The notes: generated by a model from the sequence alone, not told the origin. A DNA stretch of 64,000 nucleotides from Paramarasmius palmivorus (GCA_037176845.1 JAYKXP010000053.1:248001-312000), one strand, 5' to 3'; shown: positions 10,856-23,721, counted from the stretch's first letter. Numbers and translations: made by a program.

Positions 10856-12257
10856 ATGACTTGCGTATCCGCCGACTTCCATATTCAGGTGCCAGCCGTC
10901 GATGGCTGGAACCAAAGAGATGAAAGGGTGAGCATGTCTCCAGAGTCGTAGAAAGCGTCAGCTGACATCGTTTGATAGTCCATCATCGAGCCTTATACCT
11001 ATATCGCCACTACGCCTGGCAAGGACATGAGAGGTCGCTTTATTGACGCTCTCAACCTTTGGCTACATGTCCCCGAGGAACCTCTGGAGGTGATCCGTGA
11101 AATTGTGGCGATGTTACACGTCTCCAGCTTGCTGTAAGTTGCATTGTCGTTGTCAATAATTTTTCGACTAAGCTCCTGGCGTGGTAGTATCGACGACGTG
11201 GAAGATGACTCCGACTTGCGCAGAGGGAAGCCTGGTTCGTCGTCCTCTTGATGAGGAATACCCGCGGATGCTGATGATTTTTTTTTTCGCTTGCAGCTGC
11301 TCACAAAGTATTCGGCATACCTTTAACGATCAATGCTGGAAATTATGTCTACTTCCTCGCTGTCCAGAAAGCGGCCTACCTTCAATCATTCTGCCTAGAG
11401 AACCATAATGCTGTCGACGTCGTAGTTTGTAAGTCGGTCTTCATAACGACATGGATACAGTTCACTGACTTTCTTGTTAGCGGAGCTTATCAGCCTTCAC
11501 CGGGGCCAAGGACTGGATATCTACTGGCGGGACACCAATCAGTGTCCGTCTGTCGGAGAGTACGTCGACATGGTGAACAAGAGTACGTGTTCTATATCTT
11601 GCCATCACTTCATGGCGCTGACAGAAAAAAAAAAAAACACAGAAACAAGCGGACTTTTGCGAATAGCAGTACGCCTCATGATGGCATGTGCAACTCAGAA
11701 ACAGAATGTGTAAGACTCCGGGTTCTATCATCTTACCAACTACTCATGCCTTCACCTCTCAGCGACTTCATCCCACTTGTCAACGCGTTCGGGGTCTTCT
11801 TCCAGATTCGCGATGATCTCATGAATTTGAATAGCGGAGAAGTAAGAACTCAATTTTTAACATAGACAAAAACTCACGCCCTCCAGTATACCAACATGAA
11901 AGGACTCGCTGAAGATCTCAGCGAGGGCAAATATTCCTTCCCTGTCATTCACGGAATATACGCCGAGCCATCAGAAACACTCCTTATCGGTTAGTCATTT
12001 TTATTTATCGTTATCCAGACTGGTCCTAACATACTACTCCAGACGTGTTGACTGAGCGACCTAAGACACCAACATTGAAACTAGAAGCTATCGACTACCT
12101 CCGCCACAGAACCCGTTCCTTCGAATACTCGATTGAGGTGCTGGACAGGATTGAAGACGAAATGCGCCAGGAAATCGCACGTCATGGTGGCAATGAACAT
12201 CTAGAGGCTATAATGGACGCATTGGTACAGAAGGGTCCTAAGCGTGGAGCCATTTAA
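10856..12257 (+). CDS. Geranylgeranyl diphosphate synthase (cluster copy)
   Basis: A trans-prenyltransferase that condenses isopentenyl diphosphate with allylic diphosphates to C20 GGPP. About 320 residues from eight or so exons. First Asp-rich motif [13 protein letters not shown] (residues ~76-88; DDxxD is DDVED). Second motif QIRDDLMN (~205-212), where many relatives have DDYxN/D. Short residues just before the first motif (SSLL) fit long-chain products, as in fungal GGPP synthases. EGKYSFP and the C-terminal helices are also typical. The start at 10856 is the only ATG before SIIEPYTYI and leaves a short 24-residue leader. Its place next to the cyclase suggests a dedicated copy rather than the housekeeping enzyme. 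FPP/GGPP specificity is inferred. Confidence 0.93.
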
Positions 12258-13004
12258 GATTAAATATCATGTATATAGTGGTTCAGTAATTTATACATAT
12301 GGATAAACCCAAATCCTCAGACAGCTTCCCGTGCGATCTTGATACATAGTGACGCGCCACAACCAACTGATGCGCACAAGGCGTCTAGTCGACTCGGATG
12401 TCAAGTTCGCAGTTTGAAGACTCGAAGACTTCGTACTTGCTTCGTACTTACCCATACCATAGAATAGAACTCCTTTGAGTGAGGATAGCCAACTGCGCAT
12501 CATGTCAAGAATGTTTCATTCATTTCACCATCCTCGGGACGGCTGAGAATTCCGAGATACTAGATCTCGGTATCATCGACCATCATGTTAACAATTCGCT
12601 CAATCCTGCTCAGTAACCCGAGCTTTGCAATAGGCGGCGTTTGACGACCCTTCCTCAGATTCGGGCGGAGCGGCGTTTCAAGTGGGTGGCATGATGCATC
12701 TTGGCAGTGGTGTCAATTTCTGCCTCAGAGTCAGGTCACCATTCAAGTCCCTTAGAGGGTCTCGACAGGTCTCGATCAGGGTGGCGGGCTGTTGTGCCCG
12801 ATGATACACGCTTTGTCTACACTTCACAATATATTCAAGGAATTGCTATAGAATAGGACTTAAGAAAAAAAACCATAGTATTATACTATAAAACTACTGA
12901 ATGAGAGCGCCGCTTATGATCATCTGCTCCGCTTGAGGAGACCTGGCCGAGATCTTGCAACGGAAAGGTACCGGATAGCTGTGAAGTGCCATGAGAAGAG
13001 ACAT
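12258..13004. other. Intergenic between convergent GGPP synthase and P450-2
   Basis: Two 3' ends face each other. No gene seen. It holds one GCGCCGC motif (12907) and two near-variants GCGGCGTTT (12634 and 12670). Confidence 0.5.
12907..12913 (+). promoter_or_regulatory. Cluster motif GCGCCGC, site 3
   Basis: Context GAGAGCGCCGCTTATG. It lies 94 bp past the P450-2 stop, not in an obvious promoter, so its role is least clear. Confidence 0.3.
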
Positions 13005-14974
13005 TTATCCTATAGTGACAATTGCGTACCAGACAAGAGCCCCGACTGCATGCTTGCCGTCAGGCTCGACAATTGACCCATCTTCCGCGATGGTCTTGCC
13101 CAACTCAAAGACACTAAGGATGGACGCCATCATGATCCAAAGGAATTCAAGTGCAACATCTAGAAAATCAGATGTTAAAAATTTGGTTGTCGCACTTGAG
13201 AGAACGAGTGCTTACTCTTTCCTGCGCATACTCTCCTTCCATATCCAAATGCTTGATCAGGTGGCGGTATTTCCAAGTTGAGGGTACCATCGCTCTTCAA
13301 AAATCTTTCTGGTCGGAAAACATCCGAATCCGCGCCATAGAGACGTGCATCACGCATGAGTGCCCAAGAGTTCCCAAAGACAATGGTCCCTTTGGGCATG
13401 TAGTAGCCGTTGTACACGTCGTCTTCCTCCACGCAGTGAGGCATTCCAATCGGGAGAACGGGGAAGAATCGAAGGACCTCGTTGAGGAGAGCGTCGAGAT
13501 ATGGTATGTTGCCGTAGTCAGTAGCAAAGTCGGGTAGTCGTTTGCCTTCGGTTTGCTTGAGGATTGCCGCACTGGCCTTCGCTTGTATTTCAGGATATTT
13601 CACCATCGCCAATACGAACCACCGCATCGCCGTAAGAGTCTATACCCTTGCTTTGAGTCTAATTGGAGCAGAGATCAACCGAAAGACATACGGTGTCAGC
13701 ACCAGCTGCATAAATACCAGCCAGAACATTCTTGAGGATCTTCATGTCATGCTCGAGCTTTTCGCCGTCCTCTTCCTCAAGAGCTTGTAAACCACGCATC
13801 GCTACCGAAGAGTGTGCCGATCCCTCAGACTATCAATCTGTCAGCAACCTCCTGATTTTCAGCCCCAGCGACCTGACATACCATTTGTTGCTGTACCCTC
13901 GCCAATGGAACCTGCAGCATATCTATCGCACGCTTTCTCAACTCGTCGGCGGTCTTGTGGAAGCCTGCACCAGGGAACCATGTAGGGAGATGACGAAGAA
14001 CAGGGAAGACGTTGACTTTGAAGGAGAGTTTAGATGAGACACGAAACGAGACACTGAACGCCGAACCTAATGCTCCAACACCAGTAGCCTTGTCAAGCGA
14101 AGCACTGAAACTCTTGACCATAGCAATGAGAGGATCGTCGGACGATTGCAAAGGTATACCAAAGGTCGTTCCAAGAATGGCTGAGCTGGCGGTGCTATAG
14201 AAAGGTTAATAAACGTCCATATCGAGGGTGGTAAAGCACGGTACCTTCGCAGGTGATCGAGGTAATCATCCGGAGCGACGAGCAATTTGGCAAGGAGGCG
14301 GCGAGTAGCGGCCAATTCGTAGGGTCTATGAAGTAGGGTCTGTGTGTCAAACTCGCGACGGTAAAGCTTGCGGTGATCTAAATATTTATCTCGAGTGAGT
14401 TCATCCATCCCAAAGAATAGCATGGGAAGACGTACCTCGCCAAAGTCGATTTGGTGTGTAGTTGAGGAATAACCAGTCGACCGGAGACCCGACACTTTGC
14501 AATATATTAGACACGGAAAATGGCTTCGAAGGAAAAGCCTCACATATCAAGGAGCGGAATTCTAGGTCTGAACAATTGTGAGTATTCGAGAGCCCTAGGC
14601 AACAAGAAGGTCTTACCTTGATGAATAGTTCAATCCACGTGTAACGAAAAGTTCCTGAACGGCCTCAGCTGTGTTGAGAATAACGATACGTTTGCCCAGG
14701 ACGGTGAGCGAAATTGCATCCGAATCTACGGATTGGGCGTTCAGGTGCGAAATGGGGCCGGTAAATGGATATACGTACTATATTGCCGACTCCATTCCAA
14801 GAACTTGACCCAAGGACTCTCCGTCGGGAAGTTGAAAATATTTCCTACAAGTGGCAAAGCGATGGGGCCAGGGGGGAAGACGTTAGAAGAACGTTTGCCG
14901 TATCCCTTGTAGACCAACACGGCCACAAGAGCGGCTAAACTGAGCGATAAAGCAGGTAAAAGATTGACAGGCAT
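13005..14974 (-). CDS. Cytochrome P450 (P450-2)
   Basis: Microsomal heme monooxygenase. The N-terminal anchor (residues ~5-22) is followed by the hinge PPGPIALPLVGN. The I-helix motif is AGADT (ends at an intron), the K-helix NEVLR supplies ExxR, and the heme loop is AFGYGRRVCAGK, with the Cys ligand just before an intron. The PxRF element is FRPERF. The C-terminal exon reads VALEFLWIMMASILSVFELGK and stops at 13005-13007. About 520 residues from many exons, apparently intact. The style is that of Agaricomycete P450s annotated as O-methylsterigmatocystin oxidoreductase-like, similar to P450-4 in this window. It converges on the GGPP synthase. Likely a cluster tailoring oxidase; substrate unknown. 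Confidence 0.92.
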
Positions 14975-15081
14975 GTTACCGTCACTCTGACGAAGGGCCT
15001 GCCATTATTATGAGCAAGTTTTTGCGATGATGCTAGAATATGCGGTGGTAACAATGTCATGTTCGTCACCGTCCGTCTTCT

Positions 15082-15088
15082 GCGCCGC
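15082..15088 (+). promoter_or_regulatory. Cluster motif GCGCCGC, site 4
   Basis: Located 108 bp before the P450-2 ATG. Context TGCGCCGCTGTTCATTAG; the extended word GCGCCGCTGTT is shared with the site at 29689. Confidence 0.5.
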
Positions 15089-15927
15089 TGTTCATTAGAT
15101 TTATCAGAATCATGACTTGGTGCGTATCTTGGATTTTAGATGGGAAAGATGAAGACCCCGCCCTCACAAAATCCACTCTGCTGGAGCTACTGCAGTAGCC
15201 TATAGGAGATACGGTGGGCATTTAGTTGTCGAAAAAATCAATCTTGATTTACACACGTACCTCAGTCTACTATAGTCAATTCATACTAATGTGAATCGAT
15301 GCGAACAGGTGACGGTGTTACTTTCTCTTCGAAATTTCTTTTGATTCAGAGGTGTGGTACCGGTTAGCTTAAGTAGGACGCTGTTTGCTGTTCTGGCATC
15401 GGTGATGGTCACGGTGGTGTTCGGGCAAATGGTGACGCCGACGGCAAGCAAACCTCACACCACGTGGTCCCTGAGCATGCGCGTCTATTACAGAAACGTC
15501 TTTCCTTCAATGCCATTGTCAACATTCGTATCCGTCTGGCGGTTTTTTCATCATCAACACATCGTCCGCGGGTATGTGAAGTCGTAACACAGAGAAAAAA
15601 AACGGATTTGAAAGCTGGAAAGCGCAAAGAAAGCCTACAATCTCAAAGGCGTTGATGGCCTAGTACTACACGGTATGTCCTGCCTATACCATATCGTAGT
15701 CTCCCCTCAATTTCAAGGACAGGACATCTCCGCCCTCGGTTTATCTACGAGTTTGGCTTGATCTGATCCAGCAAAGGAAACAACATCATATCGCAACTGC
15801 ATCCTGGAATTCCGCATGCGCGTTCCCCTTGGGCCTTCAGTGCTACCTTGACCTCATTTCCCATCCCACGTCGTTCGTGCTCCGGATAATTGGATGTCGC
15901 TTGCATGGAAATGAAAACTCTCGACAG

Positions 15928-16217
15928 TGTTCGGAGGGCCGGTGTTCACCATTCATATTCCAGGTATGTGCCTGAATTCCTTTGCTGTTACAAGTGTGAA
16001 TTGAGCTTGGCTTCTATCAGCGCTGGCCCCTCCCGGGCTCTTTCGGAGAAATAAACGTGTAGAATGCATATTTATCATTTTGTGATTCGTTGTATATGGT
16101 ACAGCGCCGCAGGGCATCTCTGCCGGGGCGACGCGTACCCTTCCCATTGTAGACAAGCATAACCAAAGATCGACTGAAGAGAAAGGGGATATCTCTGATA
16201 CTGTATCTATGGAGTAA
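15928..16217 (+). pseudogene. Possible 3' exons of an unrecognised gene or gene remnant
   Basis: Three pieces join in frame through good splice sites: 15928-15963, 16021-16056 and 16105-16217, reading FGGPVFTIHIPALAPPG... to a polar tail ending ISDTVSME and TAA (16215-16217). Upstream coding-like stretches exist between about 15360 and 15710 but do not connect cleanly. It may be the end of a small real gene or the wreck of one. Product unknown. Confidence 0.25.
16104..16110 (+). promoter_or_regulatory. Cluster motif GCGCCGC, site 5
   Basis: Located 256 bp before the ABC transporter ATG. Context ACAGCGCCGCAGGG. It overlaps the proposed splice acceptor and last exon of the doubtful gene at 15928-16217. 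Confidence 0.4.
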
Positions 16218-16365
16218 GGCCTGTTCTTACTTCTATTTGGTGCGATGCCGATGAGCTCACATTTTTTGTGTCATCTAGCATATCTAGGCCACACGTTGTT
16301 CAATTATAAGAAATGCTCACTGTCTTGACGTTCAACTAGTTCCCTTTTTCCCCCGAGCCCTCACC

Positions 16366-19300
16366 ATGAGCGTCTCGGGCCCCTTCATCCTTCCTCTTCA
16401 GCAAAAGCCCGATATACAAGAAGTTATGCCCAGTTGGGCACATGCGTCCCCAAGCACAAATGGTGTCCCCGCCTTCAGCGACCAGGCGGATCCTGAAGAA
16501 GAGGTTACAAATTTAGCCCGCGAAGTCGCAAACATCTCCAACCTAGAGTCTCCCTTTTCCGACAACGTCAATCCTATCCTAGACCCCCGCTCAGAGAAAT
16601 TCGACTACGAAAGCTGGATTCGGTCCATACTTGCGATACACTCTCGTGACCCTGAACGGTATCCTAACCGTACCGCAGGCATCAGCTTTACTGGGCTTAA
16701 TGTCCACGGTTATGGAACACCCACAGATCATCAAAAGACGGTCGGTAATCTGTTGTTGGATGCGCCAGGGTTTGTCAGAGGTCTTTTTGCGGAAAAGAAC
16801 CAGCGCATCGATATTTTGCGGGATTTTGAGGGGCTGGTTGAACATGGAGAAATGCTGCTTGTTCTTGGACCTCCTGGGAGGTGAGTACCCTTACTTTTTA
16901 AGGGACTATATATTCACAAATGTTGCTCGCCACCAGTGGATGTAGCACCCTCTTGAAAACCATATCCGGCGAAACCCACGGTTTCCACGTTGATGAGAAC
17001 GCCAAGGTCAATTATCAAGGTGCATAGATCTTTCCGGATCTCCACGCTTCATGTCGCTGATTTGCCCTTTTATCAGGTATCTCATGGGATACAATGCACA
17101 GAGACTTCCGTGGAGAGGTAATTAATATTAATTTTCTCATGTTTACTTTCGCTAATATCTAGCTCTAACTTAGGTGGTTTATAACGCTGAGAACGACGTT
17201 CACTTTCCCAATCTCACTGTTGGGCAAACACTTTCTTTCGCTGCCAAAGCTCGCACACCCCGTGCAAGGTTCCCTGGTGTGACCCGCGAACGATGGGCGA
17301 ATCACATGAAGGATGTCGTCATGGCAGTCTTTGGTCTAACCCACACAGAAAACACTAAGGTCGGAAACGATTTTGTCCGAGGTGTCAGTGGAGGTGAAAG
17401 GAAACGTGTTAGTATCGCGGAGGTCGCTTTGAGTGGCAGCCCGTTACAGTGTTGGGACAACAGTACCCGTGGGTTGGACAGTGCCACCGCTCTTGAGTTT
17501 GTCAGGTCCCTCAGACTGTCGACCGAGTACACTGGTTCCACGGCCGTTGTTGCCATTTATCAAGCTAGTCAAGACATCTACGATGTACGATCCAATCTTC
17601 CCTAGATTGCCTGCATATCTGACCCGTATCCCCAGGTCTTCGATAAGGTTACTGTGCTATATGAAGGACGGCAAATTTACTTTGGTCGTGCAGGCGATGC
17701 CAAGGCATATTTCATGAATATGGGCTTCCTTTGCCCAGAACGCCAGACGACTGCGGACTTCTTGACGGTACGTTCTAGGTATCGAATGATGCGGCCTTGA
17801 TTCTAAGAGATGCTTTTCCAGTCCTTGACCAACCCAGCGGAGCGACAGGCGCGCTCAGGCTACGAACACAAAGTCCCTCGAACACCTGATGAATTCGCTC
17901 AAGCATGGAAAAAGAGCGAGGACCGACAAAGGCTCTTGCAAGAAATTAACAGATTTAATCAGGAGTACCCGATCGGAGGGGAGCAGTTGAGCAAGTTCCG
18001 TGCTAGCAGACAGCAGTCTCAGGCCAAGGGAATGTGAGTGTATCGTGAATCATCTTTGTCCGGCTCTTTTTCATTGATGAACCCTGTAGGCGTGCGAAAT
18101 CCCCTTACACCATCTCTTTCCCAATGCAAATTCGCTTGTGTCTCAAACGAGGTTTCCAGAGATTGCGAGGGGACATGAGCTTGATGTTAACCACGATTAT
18201 AGGTAAGTACATCAACCTCTCCCTCATCGACTCTAAGTTAACCGATTTATAGGCAATCTAATCATGGCTCTCATCATCTCTAGCGTGTTCTATGATTTAC
18301 CACAAGATACCAGCAGCTTCTATGGTCGCTCAGCACTTCTTTTCTATTCAGTACTCACGAATGCTTTTGGTAGTGCGCTTGAAGTGAGCAAAGCTCTATA
18401 TCATCCGTTTTCATGGACTGACACGAGTCTCAGATCCTGACTTTGTACGAGCAACGGCCCATCGTTGAGAAACACTCTCGTATGGCTTTTTATCACCCAT
18501 CGGCGGAAGCCATATCTTCCATGATATGTGATTTACCCAACAAGATACTTACTGCGACCAGCTTTAATCTCGTTCTATACTTCATGACTAATCTTCGACG
18601 AACTCCCGCGGCGTTCTTTACATTCTTTCTCTTTTCATTCACTTGTCTTCTCGCAATGTCCATGATCTTCCGCACAATCGGGGCCTCGTCACGATCCATA
18701 TCCCAGGTGTGCAACACATGATTTCACTGTCACCATTTATACTCAACTTTGTCGACCATAGGCTATGTTACCAGCTGCAGGTAATGTCATCAAAATTTCC
18801 GAGTCGATTCGTATGCTTACCATGACATATCCGTCTAGTCATGACACTGGGGTTGGTGATATATACCGGCTTCACGATTCCTACCAAAGACATGCATCCT
18901 TGGTTCAGGTGGATTAATTATATCAACCCCATCGCATACGTCTTCGAGAGCTTGATGGTCAACGAATTCGATGGAAGGGAGTTCCCTTGTACCAGCTTCG
19001 TTCCGTCGGGTGCAAGCTACGAAAACGTCACTGGTTTCCAAAGAGTTTGCCTGACCACCGGCGCTGAAGCCGGTAGCAGTGTAGTCAATGGATCAAACTA
19101 CCTCGCCGCGTCATTTGAGTACTATGGCAGTCATCTCTGGAGGTACGTCTTTTTCCTCGACGCAACCATAGGCAAGGTTGTGCTAACCGTTTGCAGAAAC
19201 CTTGGAATCATCCTCGGCTTCATCTGCTTCTTCCTCGGTACCTATCTTACTGCCACAGAATACATCAGTGCCGCCAAGTCAAAAGGCGAGGTCCTTGTAT

Positions 19301-21766
19301 TCCGTCGAGGTCATGTCCCGCCAAAGCCAAAGGAGGCCGATGATGAAGAGGCTACTACGATCATCGTCAGCGACAAGAAGGCTTCCTTGCCAGATGACGA
19401 CGATGCTATCGGCGTGATTCAGAAACAGACTGCCATCTTTCATTGGGAAGATGTCTGCTACGACATTAAGATCAAAGGAGAACCGAGGCGTCTTTTGGAT
19501 CATGTTAATGGTTGGGTCGAGCCTGGCAAACTCACCGCGTTGATGGTAAGATTTAATAGTTTGATCTCAACTCCTGTCTCATAACTTTCGCTAGGGTGCT
19601 TCTGGTGCAGGAAAAACAACCTTGTTGGATGTACTTGCGAGCCGAGTTACTATGGTGCGCCATAACTCCTTAAATCGTCAGTGCGTAGCTAACGGTCAAG
19701 TAGGGCGTGATCACTGGGAACATGTTCATCGACGGTCATCAAAGAGACGAATCTTTCCAGCGCAAAACCGGATATGTCCAGCAACAGGATATTCATCTTC
19801 AAACCTCCACGGTCCGCGAAGCTCTCGTCTTTAGCGCGCGCCTTAGACAGCCTTCTCATGTCTCAGACAGAGAAAAGCTCGAATACGTAGACGAGGTTAT
19901 TCGTCTCCTTGGCATGGAGAAATACGCCGATGCTGTTGTTGGCGTCCCCGGAGAAGGTCTCAACGTCGAGCAGCGTAAACGGCTTACCATCGGCGTTGAG
20001 CTTGCTGCCAAGCCTGAGCTGTTGCTTTTCCTCGACGAGCCTACATCCGGATTGGACAGTCAGACTTCATGGTCCATCTGTACACTCCTCCGAAAGCTCG
20101 CCGACAACGGTCAGGCTATTCTCTGTACCATCCACCAGCCTTCTGCCTTGCTCTTCCAAGAGTTCGACCGCCTTCTCTTCCTTACTCGCGGGGGCAGGAC
20201 TGTGTACTTCGGAGATATCGGCCCGGACTCGAGGACGTTGATCGACTACTTTGAGCGGAACGGTGCCGACCCTTGCCCACCGAAAGCTAACCCAGCTGAA
20301 TGGATGCTCTCCGTTGTTGGTGCTGCACCTGGCGCTGTTGCTAAGAGGGACTTTGCCGAGGCTTGGAAGAACAGTGAAGAACATCAAGCAATCAAAACGA
20401 AGCTAGCCACGATGAGGGAAAGCAAGAGCCCTGTGCCAACACCCGACACTCGAAATGGTTACGGCGAGTTTGCAGCGCCATTCACTACGCAGTCCCGCCT
20501 CGTATGGACTCGTGTGTTGGAGCAATATTGGCGTACTCCCTCTTATATCTACTCCAAGGCTGCCCTTTGCGTTCTCACAGTAAGTGTTTCCCTTGGGCTG
20601 GTGAGCCACATCTTATACCCTTTTCAGTCTCTCTTCATCGGATTCTCGTTTTGGCGCGCGGAAAACAACCTACAGGGTCTTCAAAACCAGATGTTTAGTG
20701 TCTTCACTGTCATGATGATCTTTAACAACTTGGCCAATCAGATCATGCCCCATTTTGTGACTCAACGCTCACTGTACGAAGCTCGGGAGCGTCCATCCAA
20801 GACATACTCGTGGAAGGTTCGTCACACCTACCCTAATACCGACGCACTAACCAACATTGAACAGGCCTTCTTGTTCGCCAATATATTTGCTGAGCTACCA
20901 TGGAATGCCCTGATGGCTGTTTTGATATTCTTCTGCTGGTATTATCCGATCGGGTTCTACAGAAACGCGGAATATTCAGACGCCGTTGTAGAACGTGGAG
21001 GACTTGTATTCCTGCTACTCCTCACGTGAGTGTTCCTCCCATTCTACTCTTCTGGCGCTCATGATTTAACAGCTTCCTACTCTTCTCTTCGACGTTTACC
21101 CATTTGACAATCGCCGGAGTGGATACTGCTGAAACAGGCGGTAACATTGCGGTAAGTTGTCTCTCAGATACCTTAGTTTTGTATCTAACTGACGACTGGG
21201 GTCAGAATTTGCTTTACCTACTTTGCATTACGTTCTGCGGGTAACTACAACGCTATCTTCTCTTGATAACGGTTTCTGATTTTGGCCATTCAGGATCTTG
21301 GTGCCACCCCAAAACATGCCTGGCTTCTGGTCAGTATCATCGGTGATTCCCTGATAAGCAACTATTAAACTCCCTTCTCCTTAGGCATTTCATGTGGAGA
21401 GTTTCGCCTTTCACATATTGGACAAGCGCGATGATGTCAAGCGCACTCGCCGATGCCCCCGCCTACTGCTCAGACGTCGAAGTGTCTATCTTCAACCCAC
21501 CCAGCAATTCAACTTGTGGAGAATACCTTTCAGATTACCTCTCTGTTGCAGGTGGTAAGCTCACCGACCCCAGCGCTACGTCTCAATGCGAGTACTGTTC
21601 AATTACGAACACGACCATGTTCCTTACCTCCGTCAATACCTCTTACGATGACGCCTGGCGCAACTTTGGTATCATGTGGGCTTATATATTCTTCAACCTC
21701 TTCGCTACATTATTCTTCTACTGGCTTGCTCGTGTTCCCAAAGGGAAGCGTGCAGGGAAGGCATGA
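16366..21766 (+). CDS. PDR-type ABC transporter (ABCG full transporter)
   Basis: Plasma-membrane drug/metabolite exporter of the pleiotropic drug resistance family, about 1,470 residues from about twenty exons, with (NBD-TMD)x2 order. NBD1 has Walker A LGPPGSGCST across an intron at 16880, signature VSGGERKR, and the degenerate Walker B region [10 protein letters not shown] that is normal in this family. TMD1 follows, with the external loop around [12 protein letters not shown]2 has Walker [10 protein letters not shown], the unusual but family-normal signature [12 protein letters not shown], and Walker [18 protein letters not shown]2 ends with an N-glycosylation-rich Cys loop and [13 protein letters not shown]. 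No frame breaks were seen. It sits centrally in the cluster and may export the product or protect the producer. Confidence 0.95.
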
Positions 21767-22561
21767 ACACTTCTTAAAGTAATACAGTTTGTAGACTCAT
21801 TTCAGTTAATATAAGGAATCCAGACCAACGATACATATGGCGAGTGACGAAGCAGATGAAAGGTCTGAGAATTCAATCTCGTTGGCCGGATAACTTGACT
21901 TGGGCTCAAGCGTTCAAGAAGGAACCTTCGACTTGCCAGGGCTTGAAGGCCGGGGAGAGTTAGATGCACAAGGATCCAGAGAGATTAACTGAGCCAGGGA
22001 CGAAAATCCGGCGATGAGGAAACATCGAGAAATTACCCGGGTAGTGACGGGGAACCCTGAATACAATGCAGAAGCGTAGATTGAACACAAGATGGCGAAT
22101 TATTGGACATCGAGGCAGTTCCATATGGATACTGGGGGATTTCCGGTCCCATTCGGGGACAACAATTCTTCGGAAATCATCGATCATCATCGTCCCTGGT
22201 TCCTAGGTTTGCGGTTTGTGTTGCTTGGTGCTTCTTCTTGAGCGGCGTTGTAGCGGCGCTCACCATCTCCTGCCTTTTCTGTCAATTGCTGTGGGCATTC
22301 CCGATAAGCAATGGCCAGTATAGGGTGATTATTCATCGAAAACAAGGATTAGACTGCGTACATCACGTCAAATGTCTCAGATGCCTTGAGACGTCGTAAG
22401 TGCTTTGCTTGTGTGCGGCATGATGGTATGAATCCTCATCACATCAATTCAGATGAGAGATCGATGCATACTTAAAGGCGAGAGTAACCCTTTTTTCATT
22501 CCAACATCTTCCATAACTCACACTCTCGAATACCCAAAAGTCGAATACCCAAAAGATTACG
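21767..22561. other. Intergenic upstream of reductase
   Basis: About 800 bp without a convincing gene. It contains a direct repeat AGCGGCG (22241 and 22252), the second copy being a full cluster motif. A CT/AC-rich leader precedes the ATG at 22562. Confidence 0.5.
22253..22259 (-). promoter_or_regulatory. Cluster motif GCGCCGC, site 6
   Basis: Located 303 bp before the reductase ATG. Plus-strand context TTGTAGCGGCGCTCACC; a near-copy AGCGGCGTT starts 11 bp to the left. Confidence 0.45.
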
Positions 22562-23721
22562 ATGGCAGGAGAACTCGCTTTGGTGAGAACATTATCTGCT
22601 TTATCGAATGGTTCAGCTGCTAATGGTTTCAGATTACTGGTGTCTCTGGACACATCGGTTACCGAGTCCTCGCTGAGGCACTCAAGGCTGGCTACCGCGC
22701 GCGTGCTGTTGTCCGCAAAGCCGCTCAGGCCGACAAGATCAAGGCTACCAAGTCCGTTCAGCCCTACGTTGATCAACTCGAATTCGCCGTCATTCCAGAC
22801 CTCGGCGCCGATGGTGCCTTTGATGCCCACACCAACGGAGTCACCTACATCATCCACGTCGCAGCTCCCCAGTTCACAACCACCGACGTCCCCGTCAACG
22901 TCGCTGAATTCTCCGCCCCGACCATTAAATTCACCAAAAACATTTTGGAAGCCGCATCCAAGACGCCTTCCGTTAAGCGCGTCGTAATAACTTCTTCCAT
23001 CACCACCCTTTTCACCGGCGCTGGTATTCAGGGTGACTCTGATGTCGTTTACAACTGTAAGCATTAGCTTCGTGCACCGTCAAGACACACTCACTGAAAC
23101 TTTCTCTTTTCATCAGGGCAATCACCAATTGCAAAGGACCTTGTCAGCCCCCCACCCGAAGAGGCTATTGGCCCAGTCGCCTACGTGATCTCAAAGGTCC
23201 TCTCTGCCCAGGCAGTGCTCGACTATGTGGCCACCAACAAGCCCCACTACTCCGTCATTAACGTCCTTCCCGGAACTACAATCGGCCGCAACGAACTCGC
23301 CAGCGTGTCTAAGGAGCTCCTGGCTGGCTCCAACATCGTTGCCCTTGCACCTCTCCTCGGTATTCCCTTCCCTCCTGTCCACTCTGTCGTCTCCCATATC
23401 GACGATGCTGCAATCGCACACATCCGTTCGTTGGACATCGACGTTGCCCCTGGCACCGCACGAAACGTTATCCCAGTGGTGAACACTGCCGCAAACCCCG
23501 ACGCATTCACTTGGAACGATGCCATCGACATCGTCAAGTCCAAGTTCCCCGGCGTCGCTGGGACTGCATTCCCCCTCGGCGGAAATGTGCCCAAGAACAA
23601 GACTCTTGTTGATACCTCGGAGGATGAGAAGGTTTTGGGTATCAAGTTCAAGAGTTACGAGGAGGCAGTTCTTGATCTTGTCGGCCAATTCCTTCAACTT
23701 GCACAGGCTGAGCAGAAGTAA
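22562..23721 (+). CDS. Extended SDR, dihydroflavonol-4-reductase-like NAD(P)H-dependent reductase
   Basis: NAD(P)H-dependent ketone/aldehyde reductase of the extended short-chain dehydrogenase class, cytosolic. Three exons give about 350 residues. The start MAGELAL joins across an intron to ITGVSGHIGYRV, the Rossmann glycine motif (GxxGxxG). A catalytic Ser lies in VVITSSITTLF (~residue 130). The Tyr/Lys pair is YVISK (YxxxK), just after the second intron. The C-terminal half binds substrate and has no further motif I can name. The frame is complete. It lies on the same strand as the ABC transporter, 795 bp downstream. A tailoring reductase of the cluster is inferred from position; a general aldehyde reductase is possible. 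Confidence 0.9.

Larger units (their letters stand above)
14975..16365. other. Intergenic between P450-2 and ABC transporter
   Basis: About 1.4 kb containing two GCGCCGC sites (15082 and 16104) and coding-like fragments near 15360-15660 and 15928-16217 (listed separately). I could not assemble a full gene from them. Confidence 0.5.

Noticed and set aside
12634..12676. GCGGCGTTT near-variants of the cluster motif
   Set aside because: The same variant also occurs in coding DNA (18608, 52793, 53577), so it is not specific to cluster promoters.
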